This document shows positions 9,310 to 17,629 of a stretch of 64,000 bases of DNA, piece after piece. The notes beneath the pieces are model-generated. The model saw only the letters and a program-made list of their open reading frames with translations, was not told the DNA's origin and did no database searches. This DNA is from Ruegeria_C sp041537925. GTDB taxonomy: Bacteria > Pseudomonadota > Alphaproteobacteria > Rhodobacterales > Rhodobacteraceae. Where the stretch lies: NCBI RefSeq assembly GCF_041537925.1, contig NZ_JBGOSH010000002.1, positions 496,001 through 560,000 on the forward strand, written 5' to 3'. The number at the start of each line of letters is the position of its first letter. Within the stretch, counting starts at the first letter, position 1. Position numbers and translations under genes: made by a program.

Positions 9310-9862
9310 TCTTGTAGCAATCACCGCTCTGGGCGGATCAGAACCCCGCGTTGATACGGTCGGCACAGTCACTTGTACCGAAGTGCCCGGCGTGGCCTTG
9401 GCCTCGGTCGCGGCGCGCCCGGGACAAGAGAAGAAGGCCGCCAAAGCGCTGGCCAAGCTGACTGGTGCCCCTGCTCCCGATGTTGGACGGTTCGATGGTG
9501 CGTCGATCATGGCGTTCTGGACCGGGCCGGATCAGTGGATGGCCGAGGCGCCATTTGAGAGCCACGAGGATCTGTCTGAACAGGCGAAGGCAGCGGCGGG
9601 CGATACCGCCTCGGTTTCGGAACAAACCGACGCCTGGGCGCGGTTCGACCTGAGTGGCGCAGATGTTCTGGCCGTGCTGGAATTGCTCTGCCCGCTGGAC
9701 ACACGCAAGATGGCTGACGGTGACGCCGCGCGCGCGTCGATCCATCATCTGGGCTGCTTTGTCTTGTGTCGGACGCCCGAGGCGTTCAGCATTTATGGCC
9801 CACGATCCTCCGCCGGGTCACTGCACCATGCCATCATGGCAGCGATGAAATCTACGCTGTGA
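9302..9862 (+). CDS. mgdD: N-methylglutamate dehydrogenase subunit D (sarcosine oxidase gamma-like)
   Basis: This 186-residue protein is of the SoxG family and is the fourth subunit of the complex. The GTG at 9302 overlaps the end of mgdC by eight bases and has GGGAG upstream. The pattern W-TGPDQWM, then DQTDAWARFDLSG-like text and a late RTPEAFSIYGPRS stretch, is family-like. No catalytic residues are expected. It ends nine bases before the convergent AraC-type regulator. Confidence 0.8.
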   Translation: MHDLVAITALGGSEPRVDTVGTVTCTEVPGVALASVAARPGQEKKAAKALAKLTGAPAPDVGRFDGASIMAFWTGPDQWMAEAPFESHEDLSEQAKAAAGDTASVSEQTDAWARFDLSGADVLAVLELLCPLDTRKMADGDAARASIHHLGCFVLCRTPEAFSIYGPRSSAGSLHHAIMAAMKSTL

Positions 9863-9870
9863 AGTGTTGA

Positions 9871-10875
9871 TCAGATCGACGGCAATGGGGCGTTGTCCTC
9901 GACCCGGAACCGGTTGATCCGGCGGCGATCTTCGCTTGGGCTGAGACCAAAGGCCGACCGGTAGTGTGTCACCAGCGGTGCGACGGACCCATATCCGATC
10001 GCCGAGGCGATTTCCGCCAGCGGATCCTTGGTATAGACCACCATCTGCCGGGCGGCCTTCATCCGCATGGCGCGGTAGTAATGGCTGGGGCTTTGACCCG
10101 TGGCCTGCTTGAAGGCGCGCTCGATCTGGCGCGGGGTAACGCCTGTCTGCTGCGCCACTTCGGCGATCGAGATCGGCTCACTGATATGACTGGCAAACAG
10201 GTCAACACATTGCACCACCAGCGGAGGCAACTTGTCGCCGGTGTCGGGCGCTGTCGTGCTTGGAACCTGTTGGCGCACGCCCTCGCCGCGCATCATCGGA
10301 TGCTGGAACCAACAAGCGACTTCGTGCGCGACATCGCTACCCAACCGGTCTTCGATCAAGTGCAGGGCGAGATCGAATGCCGCCGCCGCACCGGCAGCCG
10401 TATAGCGGGACGCATCTGAAACGATCACCTCGCAGCGGGCATCCATTTCGGGGAACTCGGCCTCAAACGCAGCTTCGTAACACCAATGGACAGAGACGGG
10501 ATGCCCAGTCATGGCCCCCGACCGGACCAAAGGAAAGACACCGCCGCTGATACCGCCCAGAATGGTGCCGTGTCGACCGAGGCTGCGCAGCATGCCATTG
10601 CCTGTAACGGGGTCGTCAAATCCGGAGGTCGGACTGCTGAGCAGGAATAGAATGTCGATGGACTGACATTCCGACAGCAGGCGTTCGGCCTCGAAACGCA
10701 CTTCGGCGCTGGAGCGTACTTTCTGACCGCGTTCGGTGACCAGCGACCAGCAGAAGGCCCCCTGCCCGGCAATCTCGTTCGCAGCGCGCAGAGGCTCGAT
10801 CAAAGAGGTCAGACAGGCCATCGGAAACCCGTCAAAAAGCAGAAACCCAATCTCGATTCTTTTTTCTGTCAGCAT
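9871..10875 (-). CDS. GlxA-type AraC-family regulator next to the mgd operon
   Basis: The product has 334 residues. It has a DJ-1/PfpI-like sensor (about residues 5-180, with LGGISGGVFPLVRSGA) and a C-terminal AraC DNA-binding domain (about 225-320). The latter holds IAEVAQQTGVTPRQIERAFK and IASAIGYGSVAPLV-type helices. The start is the ATG at 10875, where the hydrophobic sensor domain begins; an upstream reading would add 56 low-complexity residues. It is convergent with mgdD and divergent from the XRE-cupin regulator. It shares with that gene a short promoter region containing the TTTCCT-type palindrome. The ligand is unknown; an amine or N-methylated amino acid is likely from context. Confidence 0.82.
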   Translation of the reverse strand: MLTEKRIEIGFLLFDGFPMACLTSLIEPLRAANEIAGQGAFCWSLVTERGQKVRSSAEVRFEAERLLSECQSIDILFLLSSPTSGFDDPVTGNGMLRSLGRHGTILGGISGGVFPLVRSGAMTGHPVSVHWCYEAAFEAEFPEMDARCEVIVSDASRYTAAGAAAAFDLALHLIEDRLGSDVAHEVACWFQHPMMRGEGVRQQVPSTTAPDTGDKLPPLVVQCVDLFASHISEPISIAEVAQQTGVTPRQIERAFKQATGQSPSHYYRAMRMKAARQMVVYTKDPLAEIASAIGYGSVAPLVTHYRSAFGLSPSEDRRRINRFRVEDNAPLPSI

Positions 10876-10881
10876 GATTAT

Positions 10882-10896
10882 TTTACTATCAGGAAA
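10882..10896. promoter_or_regulatory. TTTCCT-N3-AGGAAA-type palindrome between the two regulator genes
   Basis: The site reads TTTACT-ATC-AGGAAA and lies seven bases before the AraC-type start and about 90 bases before the XRE-cupin start. It matches, with one mismatch, the same motif at the dmm/amt and mgs promoters. It would suit autoregulation by the XRE-cupin protein; this is inference. Confidence 0.5.
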
Positions 10897-10988
10897 AATC
10901 AGTGCTAAGGTAGTCCGAATTGGTTTGGGTAATGTAGTGCAGCGGCTTGCCGAACAGGTTTGGCCAAGTGTAGCAAGACACTGACGAG

Positions 10989-11645
10989 ATGAAACTGAAA
11001 AAACGCGACGCAGAAATGGCAACAAAACTGACGCAGGATCCACATTCGGTTCGGACGGGAGAGCGCGAGAAAGTTCTCGAAGTTGCCATCGGTCGCGAGG
11101 TCCGTGCCTTTCGCAAACAGCAGAACATCACTGTGGCGGAACTGGCGCAGCTGACCGGGTTGTCGATCGGGATGCTGTCCAAGATCGAAAACGGCAACAC
11201 CTCCCCGTCGCTGACCACGTTGCAAGCGTTGGCCAATGCGCTTTCGGTTCCTCTGACCGCCTTTTTTCGCCGCTTCGAAGAACGTCGCGAGGCGGTGCAT
11301 ACCAAAGCGGGTGAAGGTGTCGAACTTGAGCGGGCAGGCACGCGCGCCAACCACCAATACAACCTGCTGGGCCATATCGGTGCCAATGGGTCAGGTGTGA
11401 TCGTGGAACCTTATCTGATCACGCTGACAGTGGAATCCGATGTGTTCCCGACCTTTCAGCATGGCGGGATCGAGACGATCTATATGTTGGAAGGCGCAGT
11501 GGATTATCGCCATGGCGATGAGGTCTATCCTCTGCAACCGGGCGACACCCTGTTCTTTGACGCCGATTCGCCGCACGGGCCGGAGCGGCTGGTCTCGCTG
11601 CCCGCTCGGTATATCTCGGTGATCAGCTATCCGCAGGCAAACTGA
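10989..11645 (+). CDS. XRE-family regulator with cupin sensor domain
   Basis: The 218-residue product has an N-terminal HTH_XRE (about residues 35-90: IGREVRAFRKQQNITVAEL, then LTGLSIGMLSKIENG-x-TSPSL). Its C-terminal cupin domain (about 140-215) has a HGGIETIYMLEGAV strand pair and LQPGDTLFFDADSPHGPE. Proteins of this PuuR-like type repress amine catabolism genes and bind a small metabolite in the cupin. An alternative ATG at 11016 would remove nine basic residues. It faces the dmm operon tail to tail across a terminator and is my best candidate for reading the TTTCCT palindromes in this region. Confidence 0.85.
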   Translation: MKLKKRDAEMATKLTQDPHSVRTGEREKVLEVAIGREVRAFRKQQNITVAELAQLTGLSIGMLSKIENGNTSPSLTTLQALANALSVPLTAFFRRFEERREAVHTKAGEGVELERAGTRANHQYNLLGHIGANGSGVIVEPYLITLTVESDVFPTFQHGGIETIYMLEGAVDYRHGDEVYPLQPGDTLFFDADSPHGPERLVSLPARYISVISYPQAN

Positions 11646-11655
11646 CGGATAAGGA

Positions 11656-11680
11656 AAACCACGGCGCATGGCCGTGGTTT
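11656..11680. terminator. Bidirectional intrinsic terminator
   Basis: A perfect 10-bp stem AAACCACGGC / GCCGTGGTTT encloses the loop GCATG. It sits between the convergent XRE-cupin gene and the last dmm gene, with A-rich sequence on the left and T's on the right, so it can stop transcripts from both sides. Confidence 0.75.
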
Positions 11681-11701
11681 CGCACTTCTATTCGCAGTTG
11701 A

Positions 11702-12769
11702 TCAGGTCTTCAAAGGCGGTTCCGTTTCCAGATCCGGCCAGATCCCCGGTGACGTCGGCAGCCCATCATCGAACTGGCTGAGATAATCCAGCATCATTGG
11801 GCGGTTGTCGATGAAGCCTTTATAGGTGGCCAATTCCTCGGGCAAATCGCGGATCACCCGATGAAGGCGGCGGCCCCATTTGGGCATCGTCATCAAGTCC
11901 TGAAAACTGCACAGATAACAGCGGATCGGGAACACCAAAGCATTGGAGCGTGGCAGGCGGAAGAAGGTCTGAAGCTCGACCCGCAGATGCTGCTTATGGC
12001 CAATGTTCTCTGGCGTCAGCGTGGTCTTTTGTATGCCCCATTTGTGGTAGTTTTCCGGACTGGTATCCAGTAGCGGATTGACCGTCATGGTCCAGTTCAG
12101 GCGGCGTGCCGGCGCGCCTTGTTGAATGTTGAGCAGAAATTTTAACGCGCGCTGGAAAATACCCATCTCATGCGCCATCGGCACCGGCGCGTGCCACTCG
12201 AAGAAATTCATGCCTATGTCGAAGTCCAGGCTCCAGTCGGCCTGCGTCGTCACCATGCCGGCATCCATCCACAACATGTCGTCGCGCTGGTCGAGCACGG
12301 CGAAATCGCCCTGTGCCTGACGGGTAATGTACTCCATCGGGCCGTAAGGCAGGGTGGTTTCATCCATGAAGGTAAAGCTGTGATCGATGCCCATGGGTTT
12401 GTTCACCCAACGCCATTGATTGCCGTTGCGATGCAGCTCGAACAGGTCCGGATAGTCCTCGGACTTGCAAACCATGATCAGTTCTAGCATGTCCCAGCCC
12501 GCCAGTGTCATATGCGGCAGGGATTGGCAGCGCAGGGGGTCCTGATCCAGAACTATGGCGCGGTCTTTCATCTCCGAGACGTAATGCTCATCAACATCAA
12601 ACCGCATCTCATAAACGGAACCCTTCGGCCCGCCCCGGTGCTGCTCCATGTTGACGGAATACATATAGCTGTCTTCGTGGAACGGGAACGGAAAGCGTTT
12701 GATCGCCCATTCCGAATTGTGGAACGTATAATCGTCGCGGAAGGATTCGTCGTTGAATTGAATGGTCAT
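11702..12769 (-). CDS. dmmC: Dimethylamine monooxygenase haem subunit (DUF3445/HODM alpha type)
   Basis: The 355-residue product matches the haem-dependent oxidative N-demethylase alpha subunit family (formerly DUF3445). It carries FFEWHAPVPMAHEMGIFQRA, RRLNWTMTVNPLLDTSPE, FRLPRSNALVFPIR and RVIRDLPEELATYKG patterns. In the complex this subunit oxidises dimethylamine to methylamine plus formaldehyde, using electrons from the reductase. The ATG at 12769 has AGGAGG seven bases upstream and starts 13 bases after the reductase stop. The letter follows the published dmmDABC gene order and I am unsure of it; the function is firmer. Confidence 0.82.
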   Translation of the reverse strand: MTIQFNDESFRDDYTFHNSEWAIKRFPFPFHEDSYMYSVNMEQHRGGPKGSVYEMRFDVDEHYVSEMKDRAIVLDQDPLRCQSLPHMTLAGWDMLELIMVCKSEDYPDLFELHRNGNQWRWVNKPMGIDHSFTFMDETTLPYGPMEYITRQAQGDFAVLDQRDDMLWMDAGMVTTQADWSLDFDIGMNFFEWHAPVPMAHEMGIFQRALKFLLNIQQGAPARRLNWTMTVNPLLDTSPENYHKWGIQKTTLTPENIGHKQHLRVELQTFFRLPRSNALVFPIRCYLCSFQDLMTMPKWGRRLHRVIRDLPEELATYKGFIDNRPMMLDYLSQFDDGLPTSPGIWPDLETEPPLKT

Positions 12770-12782
12770 GTTGGGCCTCCTC

Positions 12783-13745
12783 TCAGCGGTCCAGCACGAG
12801 GGACTTGCCCTCGAAACGCGATACACAGGGCATGATTCTCTTGCCAGAGGCCCGTTCTTCGTCGGTCAGCCAGTGATCGCGATGCACGAAATTGCCGTCG
12901 TGATCCAGCACCACGGTTTCGCATTGTCCGCAGGCACCACCCCGGCACAGATACGGCGCATCGACGCCTTCGCGCTCGATGGCTTCCAGCAGGCTTTCGT
13001 TTTCACCGACCTGAACGATTTTGTCAGAGGTCGCCAACCGAACCTGGAACGGCTTACCCGGCTGCGGAGCCAGGAATTCCTCGTAATGGATGCAATCGGC
13101 GGGCCAGCCTTCGGCGGTCGCAGTGCTGCGCACCCAGTCGATCATGCCCTTGGGTCCGCAGACATAGACATGCGTTCCCAGCGGCTGACCGCTGAGCAGA
13201 TTCTTAAGGTCAATCGCCTGGTTCTGGTCGTCATAATAGATATGCGTCTCATTGGGGTGCCGGTCTGTCAGTTTATCGGCATAAGAGGCCAATGTGTGAT
13301 TGCGGCAGGCATAGTGCAGTTCCCAATGTCCGTGCAGAACCTCAAGCTGTTTGATCTGAGCCAGAAATGGCGTGATTCCGATGCCACCGGCAAGGAACAG
13401 ATGCTTGCGTGCGCGCAGATCGAGCGAGAACAGATTGACTGGGTAGCTGATCGTCATTTCGTCACCCAGCTTGACCTCCCGGTGCATGAACAGCGACCCG
13501 CCCCGGCCTGCATCGTCACGGCGCACCGAAACGGTGTATGAGGACTGATCGAAGGGATCGGACATCAGCGAATAAGGGTTCAGGCGGGTGATGCCGCCAT
13601 CCTGCATCTCGACAACCGTATGGGCGCCACCGGAAAAGGTCGGCAGTTGACCACCATCAACACGTTCGAACCGGAACCGTGTGACCAATTCGTTCAGCGG
13701 GGTGATCTCGGTCACTTTGACCTGAATTTTCTCGGCACCGCTCAT
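12783..13745 (-). CDS. dmmB: Dimethylamine monooxygenase reductase subunit (FAD/FMN, 2Fe-2S)
   Basis: The 320-residue product is a phthalate-dioxygenase-reductase type protein. It has an N-terminal flavin domain with RLNPYSLMSD (about 54-63) and an NAD domain with LAGGIGITPFL (118-128) and VYVCGPKGM. Its C-terminal plant-type ferredoxin has cysteines 267, 272, 275 and 307. It passes electrons from NAD(P)H to the haem subunit. The start overlaps the dmmA stop by four bases (ATGA). The subunit letter follows operon order. Confidence 0.85.
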   Translation of the reverse strand: MSGAEKIQVKVTEITPLNELVTRFRFERVDGGQLPTFSGGAHTVVEMQDGGITRLNPYSLMSDPFDQSSYTVSVRRDDAGRGGSLFMHREVKLGDEMTISYPVNLFSLDLRARKHLFLAGGIGITPFLAQIKQLEVLHGHWELHYACRNHTLASYADKLTDRHPNETHIYYDDQNQAIDLKNLLSGQPLGTHVYVCGPKGMIDWVRSTATAEGWPADCIHYEEFLAPQPGKPFQVRLATSDKIVQVGENESLLEAIEREGVDAPYLCRGGACGQCETVVLDHDGNFVHRDHWLTDEERASGKRIMPCVSRFEGKSLVLDR

Positions 13746-14338
13746 TTATAAATCCCCTTCGGCTCCGGCACGCTGCCATGATCCTCGGCATCCACGCGCA
13801 CGCCCTGATAGGCGGCCAGACGGCGGGAATAATGATCGCGCACAAACAGGTTCAGCCCGCAATGGGCGCAGACATAGGGATCGACTTCGACGTTTTCGGT
13901 GATGCCCTTGCAATGCACGCATTGCATCCGGCGCGCGGTCGATCCGCGATGTTCGGTCTGGATGGCGGTGTGCGGGATGCCCACCGCCATCGCCTCGTTC
14001 ATCGCCTGCCCCATCATGCCCTCGGAGCCGGACAGGTAGACCTGCAGCCCCATATGCGCGTCACCCAGCACCCGGCGGATGCGCTGCAGAGACGCCTCAT
14101 AAGACGGACCTTCGTAGAATTGAACCGGGTTCAGCGCCTGTAGCTTGGCGACATGATCGGTATGGCGCGGAATGTAGATGATATGGGTCTTCGCCATCAG
14201 CTCCGGTGTGGCGATGTCAAGGATGGCCTCGGCGCCTTCGGCCTCGACGATCATGAGATGATGCTCACCTGAGCGAACCTCTAGCGTGCCCCAGACCGGG
14301 CGGCTTGCGATTGACTTGGGAAATTCGAACTTTGACAT
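13742..14338 (-). CDS. dmmA: Dimethylamine monooxygenase subunit DmmA
   Basis: The 198-residue product has an N-terminal alpha/beta region that resembles an oxidoreductase nucleotide-binding domain, with LQVYLSGSEGMMGQ near residue 98. Its C-terminal metal-binding domain has Cys140-x2-Cys143 and Cys157-x2-Cys160, followed by the DHYSRRLAAYQG tail typical of DmmA. The paired cysteines suggest a zinc or rubredoxin-like site. It lies between dmmD and the reductase gene and is coupled to the latter. Confidence 0.85.
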   Translation of the reverse strand: MSKFEFPKSIASRPVWGTLEVRSGEHHLMIVEAEGAEAILDIATPELMAKTHIIYIPRHTDHVAKLQALNPVQFYEGPSYEASLQRIRRVLGDAHMGLQVYLSGSEGMMGQAMNEAMAVGIPHTAIQTEHRGSTARRMQCVHCKGITENVEVDPYVCAHCGLNLFVRDHYSRRLAAYQGVRVDAEDHGSVPEPKGIYK

Positions 14339-14394
14339 TGTGTCCTCGGATAGGAAAACGGCGCAACGGTCTGACCATTGCGCCCCCGATAATA

Positions 14395-15540
14395 TCAGCC
14401 TTTTGCTGTTCTGATTGACTTGTCCCTGTCATAGAACGGCATCTCTTCGGCCTTGGCGGCGATCTCGGTGCCGTCACCGTTGCGCACCGTCAGCGCCGTA
14501 CCGGGTGCGGCGCAAGCGACCGGCATCCGGGCGATGCCGACGTTGTGGCCATTGAGTTCGGAATACATACCAAAGGTCACAACACCGACCTTTTCGCCAT
14601 TCTGCAGCAGGTCCGCACCCTCATCCGCCGGAGTGGTGCCGTCAAGCACAACGCCATAGATCTTGAACCGCTCCTTGCCCTGCGCGGCATAGTGGTTCTC
14701 GGCACCGATAAAGCCGATCTTGCCGGGTGAGACGGTGAACTCCAGACCCAGTTCCCACAGCGTGTCGCCGCAGGTGTCGTCGTCGAACGGATAGGTTTCA
14801 GAGTTGTCGCCGGGATAGAACAGCAGATAGCTTTCGGTGCGCAGCAGATCGAGTGTCGAGAACTGCACCGGCTGTATGCCCATCTCCTTGCCCTCGGCCA
14901 GAATGCTGTCCCACAGATGCACCGCGTGCTTGGCCTGACAGAAAATCTCGTACCCGCGTTCGCCGGTATAGCCGGTGCGCGAGATCATAACGGGGCAGCC
15001 ATAGAGCTTGGTCTGCATGATGCCGAAATAGGCCAGATCGCGGATGCCGGGCACGTGTTTGGCCAGGAAATCAACGGCCACCGGCCCCTGCAGCGACATG
15101 TCATGCATGTCATCGTCGAAGATCACCGAACAGTTCTTGCCCGCCGCCACCGAAGTCAACTGCTCCATGCCGGTCCCGGTGCCATGCACCACCAGCCATG
15201 TATTCACTGACAGACGATAGATGATGCAATCGTCGATGAACTTACCATCGGGATTGAGGATCGAGGCATAGGTCGACCGGCCCGGCATGATCTTTTCGAC
15301 GTTCCGGGTTGTGACGCGATCAATGACATAAGCGGCGTCCTCGCCCACGACATGGACCTTTTTCAGGCCCGAGACATCCATCAGCCCCGCCTTGGTGCGG
15401 ATCGCTTCGTAATCTGTCTTGGCGCGTTCCGGGCTGTGGTCATAGAACCATGCAGTTCCCATGCCGTTCCAGTCCTCAAGTTCGCCACCGATCTCGGCGT
15501 GACGCTGCGCAAGGGCGGACGTCCTCCAAAGAATGGCCAT
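14395..15540 (-). CDS. dmmD: Tetrahydrofolate-dependent aminomethyltransferase-like protein DmmD
   Basis: The 381-residue product is of the GcvT/YgfZ fold. The barrel strand AGLMDVSGLKKVHVVGEDA, the DDDMHDMSLQGP patch and SRTGYTGERGYEIFC mark the family. It is the first gene of the dmm operon. The expected role is to trap the formaldehyde made from dimethylamine on tetrahydrofolate. The ATG has GGGAG about ten bases upstream. The C-terminal barrel is complete. Confidence 0.85.
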   Translation of the reverse strand: MAILWRTSALAQRHAEIGGELEDWNGMGTAWFYDHSPERAKTDYEAIRTKAGLMDVSGLKKVHVVGEDAAYVIDRVTTRNVEKIMPGRSTYASILNPDGKFIDDCIIYRLSVNTWLVVHGTGTGMEQLTSVAAGKNCSVIFDDDMHDMSLQGPVAVDFLAKHVPGIRDLAYFGIMQTKLYGCPVMISRTGYTGERGYEIFCQAKHAVHLWDSILAEGKEMGIQPVQFSTLDLLRTESYLLFYPGDNSETYPFDDDTCGDTLWELGLEFTVSPGKIGFIGAENHYAAQGKERFKIYGVVLDGTTPADEGADLLQNGEKVGVVTFGMYSELNGHNVGIARMPVACAAPGTALTVRNGDGTEIAAKAEEMPFYDRDKSIRTAKG

Positions 15541-15624
15541 GGTTCAGGTCTCCCGTTGTTTGCTTTTTGTTGGCCATATTGAGGCCGATGTTTGATTCAA
15601 AATCAACACCTGTGTGCAGATTAT

Positions 15625-15639
15625 TTTCCTGGCGGGAAT
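15625..15639. promoter_or_regulatory. TTTCCT-type palindrome on the dmmD side
   Basis: The site reads TTTCCT-GGC-GGGAAT and lies about 85 bases upstream of dmmD. It shares the left arm, the spacing and a central GC step with the site on the amt side. Confidence 0.45.
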
Positions 15640-15821
15640 ATTTGCCTACAATTTGTGCACCCTGACCGCTCTCCAGATAACCCACATAAATCGATTTTTT
15701 TACATGCACTTAGACTAAAGATCGCGGTCGATTCATCCCAGTCTGGCGCGTCCGGTAAAGATGCTTGCCCCATATATCTATTGACAGGCGAAGGCTGAGA
15801 TTGTCCCTTGAGTAGATAAAA

Positions 15822-15836
15822 TTTCCTCGCAGGAAA
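15822..15836. promoter_or_regulatory. Perfect TTTCCT-CGC-AGGAAA palindrome on the amt side
   Basis: This is the best copy of the motif: both 6-bp arms are exact inverted repeats. It lies 46 bases before the amt start, where a bound protein could overlap the promoter or leader. I propose it as the reference operator for the methylated-amine regulon in this window. Confidence 0.6.
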
Positions 15837-15882
15837 GTACCGCAGAGTAACCATCCTGCTGCAACAATAGGGAGACTACGAA

Positions 15883-17256
15883 GTGGACGGCAATCTAAAT
15901 GCACTCACGACCATATTTACCGAGTTTTATTACTGGGTAACGGTCGTGTTCATGTTCCTCATCCATGTGGGCTTTTGCATGTACGAAGTCGGCGCAAGCC
16001 GTGCCCGTAACCATATGCACACATTGATGAAAAACATCATGATCATTCCTTTGGTAACGGTCACTTTCTTCTTCTTCGGATGGTGGATTTACTGGGCCTT
16101 CCCGAACTTTCCGTTCTGGGGCGGGCTCGACACCGAAGCCGGTGCCGCGAATCTTCCCTGGGCGGACACCATGGGCACTAATGCGAGCGACAGAATCACC
16201 GGTGTGTTCTGGGCCGCATTCCTGCTGTTTTCGTGGACGGCAGCCTCAATCGTATCGGGATCAGTGATTGAACGGATAAGATCCTCGGCCCTATGGGTCC
16301 ACGCGGTCATGATCGGCTCGGTCTGGTGGATCATCGACGCAGCCTGGGGCTGGCACTACGGTGGGTGGATGGTGCGTATCCTAGGGTACCACGATGCTTA
16401 TGCATCGGGCGTTATCCACGCCATTGCAGGTGGTTACGCGCTGGGTGTCATCATGGTTCTTGGCCCGCGTCTGGGCAAGTTTGCCAAGGATGGCACGCCG
16501 CGAGATATCCCGCCGCATAACCCATGGCTGCTGACCATCGGGATTTTCCTGATCTATACCGGCTTCTGGGGCTTTTATGCCGCGTGCAACGTGCCTGTGA
16601 TCTCACCCGAGGGCATCGACGGTCAGATCACCGGTGTAACCTGGACTGCAACCAACATCTATCTGGCTCCGACCACGCTGTCGGCGATCACCTTCAACTT
16701 CCTGATGTCGCTATCGGGCGGTCTGATGGCGGCCTATGTGGTGTCCAAGGGCGATGCGTTCTGGACCTTCTCAGGCGGTTTGGCCGGTGTGATCACCGCA
16801 TCAGCCGGTAACGATCTGTATCACCCGATTCAGGCGATGATCATTGCAGCGATTGGCGTCGTGATCGTCTACAACCTGCATTACTGGGTCGAACGCAAGT
16901 TCAAGCTGGACGATGCGGTCGGCGCCGTTGCCGTGCATGGCTATGCTGGGGTCGTTGGTCTGATCCTCGCAGGATTCGTTCTGTGGGGCGTCCCGTCTTC
17001 GCCATATGAAGGCTATGCCACGATCAACCCGATCGGGCAGATCACCGGTGCGGTCATCATGTTCTTTGTCCTCGGCTTCTTGCCCGGCTTTATCTTGGCC
17101 AAGATGCAAGCCGCAGCGGGCGTATTGCGCATTCCGGAAGAGGTTGAACTGCAGGGTCTCGATTATGCGGAACACCATGCCTACGAAGATGCCAAGGCAG
17201 CGATCATCGCAGCTGACAAGGAAGAACTGGAAGCCCGCGGCGTAGCGGCAAAGTAA
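15883..17256 (+). CDS. amt: Ammonium transporter (Amt/methylammonium permease)
   Basis: The 457-residue product is a polytopic membrane protein with 11-12 hydrophobic segments. Amt family features include HAIAGGYALGV near residue 183, the late VAVHGYAGVVGLILAGF, and FNFLMSLSGGLMAAYV. It conducts ammonium and often methylammonium. The N-terminus is unusual in having an early NALTTIFTEFYYWVTVVF helix. The GTG start has GGGAG eight bases upstream. Placement between dmm and mgs implies uptake or recapture of methylamine and ammonium. Confidence 0.88.
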   Translation: MDGNLNALTTIFTEFYYWVTVVFMFLIHVGFCMYEVGASRARNHMHTLMKNIMIIPLVTVTFFFFGWWIYWAFPNFPFWGGLDTEAGAANLPWADTMGTNASDRITGVFWAAFLLFSWTAASIVSGSVIERIRSSALWVHAVMIGSVWWIIDAAWGWHYGGWMVRILGYHDAYASGVIHAIAGGYALGVIMVLGPRLGKFAKDGTPRDIPPHNPWLLTIGIFLIYTGFWGFYAACNVPVISPEGIDGQITGVTWTATNIYLAPTTLSAITFNFLMSLSGGLMAAYVVSKGDAFWTFSGGLAGVITASAGNDLYHPIQAMIIAAIGVVIVYNLHYWVERKFKLDDAVGAVAVHGYAGVVGLILAGFVLWGVPSSPYEGYATINPIGQITGAVIMFFVLGFLPGFILAKMQAAAGVLRIPEEVELQGLDYAEHHAYEDAKAAIIAADKEELEARGVAAK

Positions 17257-17268
17257 GGGAGAACACCT

Positions 17269-17484
17269 ATGTCTACTAACGGATATACAAGCTGGGCCGT
17301 CGATCTTGCTGATGTCGGGGCAATCTATCCCTTTCAGGGCTTCGAGGTTCCGATGGTCATCATCGGCGTGATCTTCTGGATTGGCTGGCATCGCATCCAG
17401 TTCGTCCGCGAAGGCGAGCATCTGGAAAAGGCGCGCCATACCGGAGACGAAGAGAAGGTAAAGGCACAGCTGGAACGATATTGA
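17269..17484 (+). CDS. Small Amt-linked membrane protein of unknown function
   Basis: The 71-residue product has one hydrophobic segment near residues 26-42 (EVPMVIIGVIFWIGWHR) and a charged C-terminal tail. It starts 12 bases after amt with a GGGAG site, so it is in the same transcript. I do not know its function. A single-helix accessory or stabiliser of the Amt channel is the simplest guess. Confidence 0.7.
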   Translation: MSTNGYTSWAVDLADVGAIYPFQGFEVPMVIIGVIFWIGWHRIQFVREGEHLEKARHTGDEEKVKAQLERY

Positions 17485-17530
17485 TCCGGCTCTGAGCATT
17501 GGCAATGGGCGCGATAAGGTATCCCGCCCA

Positions 17531-17545
17531 TTGCCTACTAGGAAA
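17531..17545. promoter_or_regulatory. TTTCCT-type palindrome upstream of mgsA
   Basis: The site reads TTGCCT-ACT-AGGAAA and lies 85 bases before mgsA. A further half-site TTTCCT follows at 17551-17556, so that AGGAAA and TTTCCT also face each other as a second inverted repeat across five bases. The pair may bind two dimers. Confidence 0.5.
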
Positions 17546-17629
17546 AAAACTTTCCTAAGATTATTGATGTTCCACACCATTGTTGATAGCGTCGAATCAC
17601 AATGAAACTCACAAGGAGAGCTGCCTGCC

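Larger units (their letters stand above)
15541..15882. promoter_or_regulatory. Divergent dmm / amt control region
   Basis: This 342-base gap separates two oppositely transcribed operons and contains no gene. It holds two TTTCCT-type palindromes, described separately, one on each side. No confident sigma-70 or sigma-54 promoter could be fixed by eye, although a TTGACA hexamer is present at 15781-15786. Confidence 0.55.

Noticed and set aside
4816..9862. Calling the four-gene set sarcosine oxidase (soxBDAG)
   Set aside because: The subunit families are the same, but gmaS and mgsABC nearby make N-methylglutamate the better substrate. Sarcosine remains possible.
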